NCBI GenBank assembly: GCA_030272155.1
Contig: CP126192.1
Coordinates: 1,026,501 to 1,090,500, forward strand
DNA length: 64,000 nt
Direction: 5' to 3'
From: Tetradesmus obliquus
Taxonomy: Eukaryota > Chlorophyta > Chlorophyceae > Sphaeropleales > Scenedesmaceae
Below are positions 1-12,664 of this stretch, one piece after another; position 1 is the stretch's first letter, and each line of letters opens with the position of its first letter. Made by a program: the position numbers and the translations under genes. The notes below the pieces were generated by a model. It saw nothing but the letters and a program-made list of their open reading frames with translations, was not told the DNA's origin and ran no database searches.

Positions 1-1016
1 AGTGGACAATTGGCACCACTTGCTGTTGAGGCCAGCCGACAACTGGCTGCACTGCTGCTGCAGCAGCTGCTGGCACCTGCTGCTGTGCCTGGCTGGCATC
101 AGCCTCGGCCACCTCTATCACGCAGGCTGCGTGCTGCTGCTGCTCATCCCCTGCTGCTGCTGCTGCTGCTGCTGCTGCGCCATCAAGCGGGCCGCCCGCT
201 GCCGGCAGCTTGCGCAGCATGCCTCCCAGCATGGCCCGGTCCCGCAGCGCGTCCCACATGCCCGCCAGGCTGCGCCGCTGGCCCGGCGTCAGGCTGCGCC
301 ACAGCGCTGCTAGCGCATTCGGCTGCTGCACATGCTGCTGCAGCACAGACGGGTTGATGTGCAGCACGGCTGCTGCAACTGCTGCTGGGTCTGCTGGTAT
401 GGGGATGGGCGGTGGCTGGTACAGCACCAGCTGCATGTCTTCCGGCCGGTAGCTGCTGGTACTGCTGCCGTTGCTAGGGGTGGCCTGCAAGTAGGGGACA
501 CCGACACCACATTGGTACAAAGGCCGACATACATGATGAAAAGGGCTCAAGGAGCTCAAACCTTTAGTTACGTCAAAGCCAGAACATGCGCCCATAGTCC
601 GCAACAGATTCAAACATACGGTAATCACAGCCTGTACACCTGCAACATTAAGACGGCAGCAGCTGTAACAGTGCAGCAGACATAGAACATCCAGCGGATG
701 AACTTACCGGCTTCTGCCGCTGCTCCAACTGCTGCTGCTGCTCCAGCTGCTGCTGCTGCTCCAGCTGCTGCTGGTCGACCTGCCCTTCATGCTGACGCTG
801 CTGCTGCTGCACCTGCTGTACGTCCAAGTCAACTGCTGATGCACATGCAGCCTGTTGCGGCATGGCAGCACTTGACATGTTGAAGCCACTGTCCAAAGCC
901 ATGAGCACGGTCCCATCATGCGTTTGGTTGCACAGAGCAGCCTTCTTTGCTGGGTGCTGCTGTCTATCCTGCTCTTGCTCTTGCAGCACCGTCGACGCCT
1001 TGCGCTTGTGCGACAT
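1..1016 (-). CDS. Unknown Gln-rich, probably nuclear protein (5' part, cut by window edge)
   Basis: I do not recognise this gene. Exon 1 runs 1016..708 and starts at an ATG reading MSHKRKASTVLQEQ. It carries a Lys/Arg cluster, a second one (HPAKKA) and a Gln-rich stretch with a repeated LEQQQQ unit, and ends at CCG|GTAAGT in phase 0. Exon 2 opens after TTGCAG at 484 and stays open to base 1. It holds a probably helical segment, LHINPSVLQQHV, then WRSLTPGQRRSLAGMWDALR, then an Ala tract from a CAG repeat. The TPGQRR..LAGMWDALRDRAM segment looks like a folded helical domain, but I cannot assign a family. The basic clusters suggest a nuclear protein. Phase continuity and loss of coding character outside the exons support the model. 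The 3' end lies outside the window. Confidence 0.55.
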
Positions 1017-1943
1017 GAGCGGGTAGCGAACAGAACCAGGCGTAGAAAAAAACTGGCTGTGTTCAGCAGGGTTCAGAACCTGCAGCATGCTGCAGGTAGC
1101 AGGAGCAGCAGCAGCAGCAGCAGCACGGAACGCTGGAAGTAGCCGTGGGAACCGAGCAGACTGTAGGGTCGGAAGCTCTACGCTTGAAAACAGCAGAAAA
1201 TAGTCGCTGAAGGCAATAATAGAGCACAGCGCTTCCCGTCATCTGCCAGACTCATGACACAGAAGCATTGAGAAGAGTCCAGAGAAAGCAGCACGTGAAT
1301 CGATGAGAAGAACCGTGCAAGTTTTTATAGAGTGCATAAAAATAAGAGCTCAACGTGTAAATATCTAGAAGCAGCCGAGCAAATGCAGCAACCATGTCGA
1401 CAGTGTCGAAAATCGACGGAAAGTTACCCGACAACATGCGTGTCACTACGTTTGGTGCCTTGTACAGCCTTGTACATGCCATACTTTCATGATCCACAGA
1501 TGGCAGGCCATGATGCTTGGGATGCTGCTATTGGTATTATGATATACGTGAGCGATTTAGACGCTTGTATCAGGACACTGGTGGTCCCAACAACCCTGCG
1601 TGTATGCACAGACTGATGAACCATGTAAAGCAAAGTGCAGTTGCACACCTGGTGCACTTGATTGATGAACGCCACCAGGACCCGTTATGTGATTTTATGT
1701 GCGACGATTTTCAGGATGAGATTTGGTAGTGTCTTGCCTGTCAAAAAAGGACTGGTTGAGTTTGCCGTTTTTTCTCTGCCCAATGAGCCTGTCATTGGCT
1801 CCCCAACGGGCGAGGTTACTCTTGTAACTTCCAGAATGTGCTGTGCCTGCAGCGGCAGCTTTAGTAAGAAGAGTTACAGGGAAGACAATACATCCTGCAG
1901 CAATATAGTATAAGGTAATATCCACCATACTCGACGGCATGCA
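1017..1943. other. No gene recognised
   Basis: About 0.9 kb between two minus-strand genes. Short ORFs are present on both strands, but none has a motif, repeat or splice-consistent continuation that I can support. It presumably holds the promoter of the gene to the left and the 3' flank of the acetyltransferase gene. Confidence 0.4.
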
Positions 1944-3798
1944 TCACACCAGCAGGCGACCACCACCAACAGGTGACAATCTCATCCTGGTAGCAGCTGA
2001 ACGATGCTGCCCGCTGCTCAAACTCACAGGTAGCCGTACAGGCCGTGCAGCAGGCTGTTGCCTGCGCTGCAACACTCTGCGGCTGCCACTGCATCCTGTG
2101 CTGTAACATGCGCCATGTATGCTACTGCTACATTTGCTGGGCAGTGCTGCAGCTGCTGCAGGAGGGGCTGCGCCTGCTTGCGGCGCCTCAGCCGCGCCTC
2201 CATCCCCTGCTGCCTCCAGCGCCAGCCACGCCTCTGCTGTGGTGCCCTGCGCTGCGCCCCGCCTGAAGCCCAGCGCCGTGAAGAACTGCCATGCAGGCTT
2301 GTTGCTCAGCGAGATGTCGGTCACCAGCCTGCTGCAGGGCTGCCTGCGAGGGGCAAGGCACGCAGCAGCAGGGTGGCAGTGGCGGTGAGTCGCAAGCTGC
2401 CACTGCACAACATTTGCCTCACAGCATGCGCACCGCCACTGCAGTACACATAGCCCTTTACTTCTGTTAACACAAGCAGTAGCAATCCTGAGGCAGTGCA
2501 GGACATTACATGGAAGCAGAGTCTGTGGCCTGTGTTGCTGTAAGGGCCTGTGTTGGTGTAAGGGGTGTGCCGCCTCACCCGGAAGCCTGCGCGTGCCGTG
2601 CATGCGCCAGCAGGGCCTGCACCAGGCTCCTGCCCACGCCCTGCTGCCGCACGTCAGCGCGCACCACCAGCGTCAGCAGCACCAGGTCGCCCCCGCCCTG
2701 CAGGCACAGCACAGTGGTGCAGTGAGAGCAGCACCTCAGGAGCTGACAGGAGCAGCAGCTGCTGCTTCCCCTGCCTTGCTGGGTCAGTCAGATTGCTGGG
2801 CCGCCGCGGCTGTCCTCACAGTGTTCCGTGCCTCCGCTGCTACCTTGACATCGCTGCTGTGCAAGCATACCACCCCACAGCACCAGCCATGCCAGCCATT
2901 AGCGCTTGCCAGGTTGCCAAAACAGGTTCTGGCCGCATGCCGTGAGTAAAACTGGTCCGTGCAAACGCAGCAGCCCCAGCGCCCTGTGCCGCAACCGCAC
3001 CTGCTGCTGCTGCTGCTGCTGCTCCGCCTGTGCTGTGAGCGCTGCCACCAGGTCCGGCTCCTCCCCCGGCTCCTCAGGGTCGGCAGCCAGCAGCGCCAGC
3101 CCAAACGTGCTGCAGCCGGGGCGCAGCAAGCAGGCAGGCAGGCGGTGCATTGAAAGCACTCATGGTATCAGCCACCGATCTTGGCATAAACCAAGCAGCA
3201 GTTGGACATCAATCGGCAGTGTGCCGCTGTCCTGCAGTATTGCTGTGTTGTCACTGTGGCTGCAGCTTGCGTGCCAGGACATGGACAGCACCATGCGTGC
3301 GTCATGGTGTCACTGACGCATGTGGCATGCCGGCAGCTGTGCAGTTGCTAACGCTGCAAGACCTGTGACAGGCAAGCTGTTCAAGTGCCCTTAGCGGCTA
3401 ATGTGCAGTGCATGCAAAGCAGCAGGCACTTACTATACACAAACACTAGATGAATTAAGTGGTGCAGCTGGCGATGGCTGCGCCACACTCACCCTGCAAC
3501 TCCAGCTGCTGCTGCTTCTAGCACGGCAGCAGCATCCTCCCCGTACTGTGCAAACACCGGCCTGCCTGCCTGTGTGGCATACTTATGTAGCCGCTGCAGG
3601 CAGCAGCAGCAGCAGCAACAGCAGGAGTGAAGTGAAAAAGCGCTGCACCTTGAACTGCACAGCATAGAAGCTGTGATGGATTTTATTATGTAGCTATGTA
3701 ATTTTGAGTACGTAGCTGTGCGGATGGAGTACCTTGACGTCGTCGAGGTCTTGTGGTTGCAGTATCCGTATGCTGAAGCTGCCACCTTGTGCTGTCAT
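1944..3798 (-). CDS. GNAT-family N-acetyltransferase
   Basis: Predicted 260-residue acetyl-CoA-dependent N-acetyltransferase. Exons (minus): 3798..3733, 3593..3493, 3109..3001, 2697..2579, 2331..1944; phases agree at every junction. The N-terminus MTAQGGSFSIRILQPQDLDD is the usual first beta strand of GNAT proteins. Exon 4 carries motif A, LTLVVRADVRQQGVGRSLVQ, fitting the acetyl-CoA pyrophosphate-binding pattern V-x-x-x-x-[RQ]-x-x-G-x-[GA]. Exon 5 has the motif B-like LSNKPAWQFFTALGFR, where an Asn/aromatic pair normally precedes GFR. About 90 residues after the domain are Ala/Arg/Ser-rich and may be disordered; the true stop could instead lie in an unseen exon. The substrate (protein, small molecule or polyamine) cannot be told. 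The gene is divergent from the Ulp1-type protease, with start codons 502 nt apart. The end of exon 3 (CAG|GTGCGG) is the least certain splice. Confidence 0.75.
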
Positions 3799-4299
3799 TT
3801 GCTGTGCCAGTTCGCACGGATGACCACCATTCCGTTGAGACTGGGACCAGATGTTGCATTGCCAGGGGACACTGCGCATGCACACCATCACCAGCCAGGC
3901 CCCCTGGCCACACTTGGTGTGAGTGGTGACAACAGTGTTGTCCTGCAGTGTCAGTGACAGTTTGTAACCGAGCAGGCTACAGATGTTAGCCTGCAGCAGC
4001 TATTAACACGTTCCTTTGCAACATCTTTCCGACAGGCAGCACCGTTGCCAACACAGCGGTCGCATGCAGAGTTGGGGTGTCACTTCGGGCTTCGGCGCCA
4101 AAGCAATTAAAATGGAGCACTTGCCTGCGCCCTGATGGCCGCGCTCGCTGTCCGTGTTGCAGCCGCTAAAGATATTTAGATGGCAAACTGCACAGACGCA
4201 GGTGGAGCGCGCTTGTCTCGACAGAAACACTGTCCGTGATTGCCAGCAGTTCAAGGCAAGAGCCCATATCACGCTCATTGGCGGTCCAAACCGATAAGT
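3799..4299. promoter_or_regulatory. Divergent intergenic region between GNAT and Ulp1 genes
   Basis: About 500 nt separate the proposed start codons of two genes read in opposite directions, so it should hold both 5' UTRs and promoters. I see no TATA box or other distinctive element. If the Ulp1 gene starts further downstream than proposed, the region is larger. Confidence 0.35.
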
Positions 4300-7200
4300 A
4301 TGCAAGAACGGGTCGTTCTGGGCGGCTGCAGGCCCTGTATACGGCGCAGGAAGCACCAGGTGCCCTCTGCAGATCTGCGGCAGCACCTGCACCTCAGCAG
4401 CAGCTCTGGCAAGTGGCTGCTGTTCCCTTTTGGCAGCAGACCGTGGCAACCTCAACTTACAAAGAGACACAGAAGGTGAGTGCAGCAGTTGCTGACTTGC
4501 TGTGCCCAAGGTATCTGACTTTGCTGTGTTCCGGCTTCGCATGCCATCAGCACTGTAGAAGCACCCAGGCCAGCTGATCTGCTCAATGCTGATGATGCCC
4601 ATGAGCACGTTGTTCATCACCCACAGCAGGTCACCATGCAGCACGCTGCACCATGGTCACTGTCGTCAGACACAAAAGCACAGCCAGGAGCAGGTGCGAC
4701 CAGGCTGTGACATCTTCAACACCAGCGCAGGAGCTTGCTGTTTGGTTGGCGCTGCCTGTACCTGCTGCACGTGACATACATCTTGCTTGGCTGCAGGCGT
4801 GCACGGCTTCCTGCTCCATTACGCAGGCAGCAGGGCAGCAAACACAGCAGGCGCAGGACTGGCCGCAGCAGCCCAAGCAGCACCATCAGCGACCTGGCCG
4901 GTCACGGTGCTGCTGAGCAACAGCACGACACTGCTGTGCCGTCACCTGCGCCTCGCCTGAATGGCCAAGACTGCAAGCTTCGATTGCAGCAGGCGGCTGC
5001 AGCTGCACCAGAGCCAGGGCAGCAGCCCAGCAGCAGCAGCAGCAGCCTGGCCAGGATGTCCCCGCCCCTGCCCTTCCCTGCAACACCAGCCCTCTCCTCT
5101 GAGGGCATACCATGGCGGCAGCAGCAGCTGCAGCTGTGCAATGTTGCTGATGAGCTGGCGGCTGCCTCTGCCGAGCTGGCTCGCCAGCAGCCCCAGCTGC
5201 AGCAGCAGCAGCATGTGCAGGTTGCACTGCTGAGCGGCGACAGCGTTGACAGCATCAGCAAGCATCAGCAGCAGCAGCAGCAGGAAGAGGCAGCGTCACA
5301 GCATGATGATATTACGGACGAGGGGGTGATCAAGGCACAGCAGCAGCACGAGGAGCAGCAGCTGCAGCAGCTGCAACAGCAGATCCAGGAGGCACGGCGT
5401 TTGAGGGTGCCCTTGGACTGTGTTGCTAAGGCACAGCGTCTTGAAGCAAAGGTCAATAGCATGCTTCAAGCTGTACGGCCGCTAAATGCCCAGCAGCGGC
5501 AGCAGCAGCAGGACGATGACGGCCCGATTGAAATCAGCAGCGATGACAGCAGTGACGAGGACGAGCAGCAGCATGGACCAATCCCGCAGCTGCAGACGTC
5601 AGGCGCAGCAGCAGCGCTGGCGGTGTCTGCCCCCGAGCCGCGCAGCGCTGACGCAGCAGCCGCCTACATCGCTGCGCTGGCTGGCGCTGTGCCTGTGTCC
5701 GTGCAGCACCCGCAGCCCAGCAGCCTGGGCTCGGGCCAGGCCACCAGCTGGGCGGCTGTGCAGGCGCGGCTGGGCGGCCTGGCGCGCCCCGCGGTGGTGG
5801 GCAGGCGCAGCAGGGGCAGCGCCACCACAACGGTGAGCGCATGCGCAGCACTGCCATGCGACAGGCTGCAGCCCTTAGGGCACTCATGCTGTCGCTGTTT
5901 GTTATGTGGGTCGTGAAATGAGCCGTTCTCCAGCTTTGCCAGATGGGCGGTGGGTGGCAGGCCCCTTGCCAGGTGCTGGGCAGTTGTGCCTGGACTGACC
6001 AGCTGCGCCAGCAGTCAGCACAGTGCCTGGTGCACACTAGACCTGCTGTTGCTGCTGTCGCCCTGCTTGGTCACTGACTGCCCCGCCTGCTGGCCACCTT
6101 GCTGCCTACTTGCTGTCCCTGCAGCTGCTGCGGAAGGACTTTGGCTTGCTGCTGCTGCCCACGGAGTGGCTGAACGACGAGCTGGTCAACTACTACCTGC
6201 TGCTGCTGCAGGTGAGGCAGCACTGGCCCGCACCTGCCCACAGATGCAGTGTGCCCGCTCCTGCCGTGTGTGATATTGCTGTTGGGCGGCCACCGGTGTG
6301 GCAACAGCAGGTGTTGAGTTGGGCAGCACTAGCTGTGCAAGCAGATTTCACCCGCTTCTTCGCATACCAGCCCTGGCTGTACCTGCCAGCTGCAGCCTGG
6401 CAGGGCCAGCTGCTGCACTGGCCCTGTCTTTCCACACATGCAGCACGGGTGCAGCTAGCAACTGCAGCTCACTGACCTGCGCTGACCTACCGGCCTGCCT
6501 GCTGCCTGCTGGGCTGCCTGCCATGGCGTTGCAGCTGCGCAGTGACGCCATCCTGCAGCTGCAGGCCCGGCTGCGCGCCGCGCTGCAGCAGCTGGGCGCC
6601 CGCCCCTCCAGCCTGCCGCACCAGCTGCGGGTGCTGCTGCGTGTGCCGCGCAGCTACGCCTTCAGCAGCTTCTTCTACACGCAGCTGGCGCCAGGGCAGG
6701 GCAGGTTCTGCTACCAGGCGGTGCAGCGCTGGACGCGGCCGCAGGCCACGCACACGAGCGAGTGTGTGCTGGCCTACCAGCTGCTGCTGTTTCCCATCAA
6801 CCTGGGCAACACACACTGGTGGGTGACAGCCTGCAGCGTGGCTAGACTCAGCAGGACACGGCTGGGCTAGTGGTGGCTCCTGCTGATGTCGTTCATTGTA
6901 CCAGCAGCACACGTGCAGGTGCTGTGGCATGCAGGGTCGCTGCAACCACTACCTGCTGCTCTTTGCATGTTACAGACACTTCTGCGTGGCCCTTTGACCA
7001 GTGCCTGCGTGTTGTTGCCTGCCATTGCTGTCTCCGCATACCTGGCGCCCTGCCGCTGCTGCTGCCGCCGCCCCTGCAGGGCTGTGGCTGCGGTGTGGCC
7101 GCAGGCGGGCCTGCTGCAGTACTTTGACCCGCTGCCGGGCAGGCGCGAGGGCCGCCGCGTCCTGGCCAGCCTGGCTCGCTGGCTGCTGCAGGACGCGGCC

Positions 7201-7971
7201 GACAAGGGCGTGGCGCTGCCCTGCAGGCGGGCGCGGCAGCTGAGGCTGGAGCACGCGCCCCAGGGCATGCTCGTGCAGGTGCGGCTGCTGTTGGGCGGCA
7301 GGGTGCAGGGGGTGGTGCTGTTCAACGGTGTAAACAGTGCTTAACGCAGTAGGCTTGTTGATCTGTGGCGTAAGTTACGCCAACTATGTGCATCGCTACT
7401 GGCTCTCTGTGTTCTCCAAAATTGAATTGAATTGTGAGCCCCTTGGCAGTTGTGCAGCTTGGTCCATGACGTGGCAGGCCAGCGCTGACGATCCTGCTGC
7501 TGTCGCTGCGCTGCCTTGCTGCCGTGCAGTGTGACGGGCACAGCTGCGGCGTGTTTGCGGCTGCGGTGTGTGAGCGGCTGGCGGCCGGCTGGCATGCGCC
7601 CTTCGAGTTCAGCCAGGTGCGGCGCGCTGCTGCGGCTGGCTGGCTGATGTGGCGCTGCAGTATGCTGAGCATGCCCACATCTAGAGTGAGCACAGGGTGC
7701 ACAGCAGCTTGCACTGATTGTGTCGGCCCTTCGCTTCAGACACCTGCTACCACGATGCCCGCACCACAGGGTAAGATGATGTATACAGTTGGTGCAGCTG
7801 CTGACCAGCTGAGTCAACTGTACTGTGACTTGCCACACACATGTAAGTTGCTTATGCTGCTGCCTGCCTTGCTGCCTGCCTGCCTTGCTGCCTGCCTGCT
7901 TGCAGGATGATTGCCCCAGCCTGCGCTTGGGCCTGGCGGCAGACATGCTGGCTGGCGCCGTGGGCTGGTAG
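4300..7971 (+). CDS. Ulp1/SENP-type SUMO protease (peptidase family C48)
   Basis: Cysteine protease expected to process SUMO precursors or remove SUMO from proteins. Exons: 4300-4475 (tentative first), 4797-5832, 6125-6211, 6535-6818, 7080-7278, 7530-7616, 7906-7971; all phases agree, giving 644 residues. Residues 1-400 are Gln/Ser/Ala-rich, basic near the start, with PIEISSDDSSDEDE near residue 300, a possible SUMO-interacting motif. The catalytic domain starts LLRKDFGLL..EWLNDELVNYY, the classic Ulp1 opening. Then come YAFSSFFYTQL, LGNTHWAV (His about 527), LQYFDPL (Asp about 544) and QCDGHSCGVF (oxyanion Gln 594, nucleophile Cys 600). His-Asp spacing is 17, as in yeast Ulp1 and human SENP1, and Gln lies six before Cys, as in Ulp1. 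The usual NGxDCG is DGHSCG here. The His/Asp junction CACTG|GTGGGT to CAG|GGCTGTG was chosen because it restores HWAVAAVW. The catalytic core is near certain; exon 1 rests only on phase match. Confidence 0.9.
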
Positions 7972-10255
7972 AGGCAGTGGCGGTGCACGTGATGATGGGT
8001 GGTAGGACCTGCAGCAGCCTGCTATGCCTGAGGCACTGCCAGTGCATGCATCAGGGTGTAGGCAGAGGGGCTGGAGTGTAGTGCTGCTAGCTGGCTGTGG
8101 CTATGGGGTGTCACAATAGCCAGCAGAGCGGCGTGAGACTGGGGTGTCAAGTTGTAGATAGAAAGAGATTGGTGTGTCATGCGGCTACGCCACGACATAC
8201 ACCTGGTCAATTAGGCAGCTACAAGCAGCTCAGCTAAGGTTGTCACTCTGAGGTTCAACCCCACAAAAACCTTTGTGCAAGAAAGGTGTACTTGATCAGT
8301 GCGGTCAGGTAGAAGAGCAATTCTTTCAGCAAAAGTTGATTTGTAGCATGCATTGTATCGTGTGTGTTGATGGTGTGCTGTACCAGTATCTTTGTTGGTT
8401 GTTCAAAACGTTGTGTACAGGTTTGCACGTATGAGGGGACAGACAGCAGGCAGCATGCTGCAGTAGGACAGCCTGGCTTCATGTCACCCGGGCCTCGGTA
8501 GCTGGGGCCTGCCTGCTGGTCAATGCCTGCTGCTGCATGAGTGCTATGGGTGATCAGTGTTATAGGGTGTGTAGGTTGTTATCATTCTGCTCAACGCATA
8601 CCACTGTTTCTTTTGCAGATGTCTCGTATGTACAGGCAAGAACTGTCCCGTGAAGAATGTCAAATGCACAGCATGTACAACTTATTACCAGGCTGGTGCA
8701 GTGCCTGGTGCAGCTGGCTGAATAGGCGTAATGTAAATATTTGTGTTGCTGCACTGCTGGAGGTACGCAGCCGCTGTGCAGCCGCCTGCTATGCTCTGGG
8801 TTTGCAGCCGCTGCAGCCAGGCGTGCAGGTGGTGCGTAGTCTTGTCACCCAGGTGTGATCATCGTCATGGAAGTAACCTTCATGTTTTGGGTGGTCTGCA
8901 TTGCAAGCTCAGAGATGGTAGCACATGGCCGCTGTCAGTCAAATTACCGGCAGCCTGCTGTGTGGCGGCAGTGCTGGCAGTTGCTTGCATCCAACGCCAG
9001 CTGCAGTGTACAGCTCCTCTTCACATGGCATTGATGGCATGGCATGCACTGGTGTCACTGCTGGCAAGGCGCTGGTGTCACTGGTGTCATACCTTGGCAG
9101 TGGTGTTATGGCATGGCAGCAATGTCATGGCATGGCATGCGTTGATGAGACGGCATCGACCTGCTCAGTGGGAGCCTGCGAGGAGTCCAGCATTGCTCCC
9201 TGGAGGTGGCTGCAGCAGCTTGCTGCAGGACTGAGTCTTGCTGTGCTTCGTGCGCAGTGCAGCACAGTGTGATACTGCCACGTTGGACACTGGCAGGCAT
9301 GGGTGCGTGTCGTGCATGCAGGTGAATATTTAAGCATGCATGGCATGGTTGGCCGTCAGCCAGCGCTGGTGCAGGATACCCTGCAGTACACTAGTGTTGC
9401 CAGCAAATCATAATGTTGGCGACTGACTGTGGGTTTGACTGTGGCTTGAATTGCAACATGGTGTCAATTTGTCTTAAGCTAGTCCTCAGACGTTCTTGAG
9501 GAACGGTGTTGCTGGATGGTACGGGCTAGGTTGGTAACATGCTCAGGATTGGGTGTGTTGGCATAACCGTCATGCGACACAGGGCTGCACTGCCGGCCTC
9601 ACGCCGCTTGTTGAACAATGAACAGCTCGACATTCCTTGGATTTGGTGAGATCCAAGCTTAAAAATTGACGTCTATGTAAGCTGGGCTGCACATCACCCA
9701 TGCGCGCATCCTCAGCAGAGGCATGCAGGAGAAGGTCAGTGCTGAATGGCTGCAGCAGCTGGCTCTGAGCAGCTGTTGCGCAGCTTCAGCAGCAGCTGCA
9801 GATGGTAGCGAGAAACTAAAGATGATCCGCAATCGGCCTTGAAAGCCAAAGCTGACGCTGCACGCGTGTGAGCGCAGATGTTCAAGCAGATGAGCCACTT
9901 GTCATGTTATGCAGCGGTTTGAATTTGAGTGTCGGGTTGGAGCTGGAACGATAAGTGTTTCGAGGATCTCTGCAACTAGCTCTACAGGATGATCCTGTTG
10001 CTGTATGCTGCCTGAATGCGACGATGCTAGGCGTGCTCGCATCGAAGCATGCAATGCAGGGTGTGCACCACAACGCAGGCTTAGCACTCAGCAAAACAAG
10101 CTGCAGCACTATATCAATGTATCTGTGAATATACTAGTTTGACTGGATAAGTCGGACAAGCGCCGGTCCACAGAAGTAGCAGTGCACACTGCACACCTGG
10201 TCACCCAGCTTTGGGTGATGCCACCTGGCTCTGTTATGCCCTGCAGCAACAGACC
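7972..10255. other. 2.3 kb without a recognisable gene
   Basis: It holds the 3' flank of the SUMO protease gene and the upstream region of repeat-rich gene A. Short ORFs on both strands lack motifs. Around 9010-9150 the sequence is built from loosely repeated words such as GGCATGGCATGC and GGTGTCACTG, a low-complexity patch. A minus-strand stretch at about 9660-10090 is fairly open but stop-broken and matches nothing I know. Confidence 0.4.
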
Positions 10256-12265
10256 ATGGCTGAAACTGTGCAGCCTGCAGCGGCTCATCGCAGTGCTGGA
10301 AGCCAGGGACAGCCTGTACATGGCTGCGCGGCAGCAGCTGCAGCTGCAGCGCCAGCAGCAGCAGCTGACGCTGAGGGGTACGCTGACTCTACAGTGCAGG
10401 ACACCCACTGCCAGCCTGGCAGGGGAGGCACCCCAGGCGGCTGTGCACAGCTGCCACCAGAAGTGGAACCAGGCAGCATCTCCAGGTGCGTGTATTGTGC
10501 AGGAGTGCGGCATGTGTGTGACCATCGAGTGTGCTGTGCAGGCGCAGGTGTGGCGTCCATGACAAAGAGAGCAGTTGCTGCCTGACCAGCCGCATCCGCT
10601 TATGCTTCGGCTTGGAGCTGCATGAGTGCTTCGCTGTGCACAGGCTTGAAGAGCACACCGTGCTGCGATGTTGTGGGTGCCCTTGCAGATGGCAGCATCA
10701 TGGCCCCAGCCAATGCACCCTGCAGCAGATGGTCCCGCAACACTCCTCTGCCTGATATTCCTGCTGATGTTGCTTCACAGGTGCCCAGTGCAGCCGCGCC
10801 TGCCTGACACAGAACAGGCACTCGGCACGGCAGCTGGTGTGCGGGCAAATGCAGCCGCCCAAGCCCAGCAGCAGCAACTGTCTGAGCTGGGCAAGAGCGT
10901 GCGCGAGCAGATGCAGGCCATGCGGGGGCCGCTGCAGCGCAGCAAGCCGGCCGTGCGCCGCGGCGTGCAGCGGCTGCTGCAAGCCACGCCGTGCGCAGAC
11001 CCGCGCCTGCGCTCCACCGCGGAGTCGGCGCCGCCCCAGCAGGCGCGGAAGGCCGCAGCTGCAGCAAACAAGGCGATAGCAGCAACAAAGGCAAGAGCGC
11101 CAATAGAGCCGCAGGCTGCTGCAGCGCAGGCGCCACAGCCAGCCGCCGCTGCAGCAGCAGCAGCAGCAAGGAGTTCAAGAACGGCAGAAAGGTTGCAGGT
11201 GCCAGCAGCAGCAGTGGCAGCGACCTGTTCAGCAGCAGCAACCAGGTTGCAGGTGCCAGCAAGATCAAATCCTGCTGCAGTGCCAAAGCCAGGGCCAGCA
11301 GCAGCGCAGCAGCAAGGCATGCCAACTGCAGTGCATACGGCAACCGCTGCAAAGCGCTCAGCAGCAGCGGCAGCAGCAGCACAGGCAGTGACAGCAGCTG
11401 CAGTGGCAGCCATAGGTGAGCTGCGGGCGCCCGCCATCCACCTGCAAGCCACGCTGATACGAAACAGGCCCAGCTCCCAACAACCCCAGCCTTCAACCTG
11501 CTGCTGCACCATGCCTGGAGCATGGCACCGCCCATCTGGTCTGCAGCGCAGCCATTTATTCGTTTCTTTCTGCCTGCCAACCCTGCCTGCCGCATGCTGC
11601 TGCACTGCAATCGCAGAGCAAGATGGTGCTGCTGGCGCAGCAGCCAAGAGGCGCAAGTCACGCCACACGCCTGCACACGAGGAGCGGCCAGCTGAGGATG
11701 GCCCAGCAGCACCGGCAGCAGTGGCAGCACCTGTGGTGGCGGCAGTGCCAGAGGCAGGGGCAGCGCCACAGCCAGCAGCGTCCCCACCAGAGCTGCTGGC
11801 AGAGCCCATGCAACTGCACGCGGCTCAGCTGCCGCCGCAGCAGCAGCAAGAGCAGCAGCAGCAGCAGCAGCCAAAGCCCATACGAATGCAGCGGCTGGAC
11901 TGCACGATGCAGCAACATGCAGACAGAGATGCTAGCAGAGATCAGCTTAGCAAGCGACAGCAGCAGCATGAGGAGCCGCGTGGCTTGACTGTTTGGCAGC
12001 AGCAGCAAGAGCCGCAGAAGAGGAAAGTGGTACTGCGCGAAGCTGAGCCTCGTGTCCTGTTTGGTGCAGCAGCCGCAGCAGCTGCAGCTGATGTCAACCA
12101 CTCTGACTGCGAGCAGCGATGTCTCACACCATCATCAGACAGTCAGCAGCAGCAGCAGCCCTACACCTCGTGGGTGCCAGCCACTGACAGTGTGTCCCCA
12201 GCTGTTGAGTCGCACCGTGCGCTGAGGCTGGCAGCAAGCCCTGGTGACCCCTTCGGCATGTTCTC

Positions 12266-12319
<54 letters not shown>

Positions 12320-12357
12320 TCAGCAGCAAGAACAGCAGCAGCAGCGCAAGGTCTGCA

Positions 12358-12388
<31 letters not shown>

Positions 12389-12627
12389 GCAAGAAGAGCA
12401 GCAGCAGCGCAAGGTCTTCAAGCAGCAGGAGCAGCACCAGCAACAGCGGCAGCGACCGCCACACTTGCAGGGGCAGCAGTTCAAGCGCAGTGAGGAGGAG
12501 TGGCAGCTGCACCCGTTGCAACGGCCGCAGCGAGGCCAGGTCCCGCACCTGCTGCAGGGCCCATGGAAACAGCAGCGGCAGTGCCATGAGCCGCATCTGC
12601 TGCAGCGCCGTCAGAAGAATCCCATTG

Positions 12628-12664
<37 letters not shown>

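Noticed and set aside
4003-4644. 213-codon minus-strand frame
   Set aside because: Starts at GTG, no motif, and overlaps the phase-consistent first exon of the SUMO protease.
8240-8275. GAGGTTCAACCCC resembling a tRNA T-arm
   Set aside because: No matching D-arm, anticodon stem or acceptor stem upstream.
9659-10087. Minus-strand stretch with helical look (HPVELVAEILETLIVP..)
   Set aside because: Stop-interrupted, no splice signals that join the pieces, no family match.
10600-11874. 424-codon minus-strand frame
   Set aside because: Shadow of the Ala/Gln-rich part of gene A; composition only, no motif.
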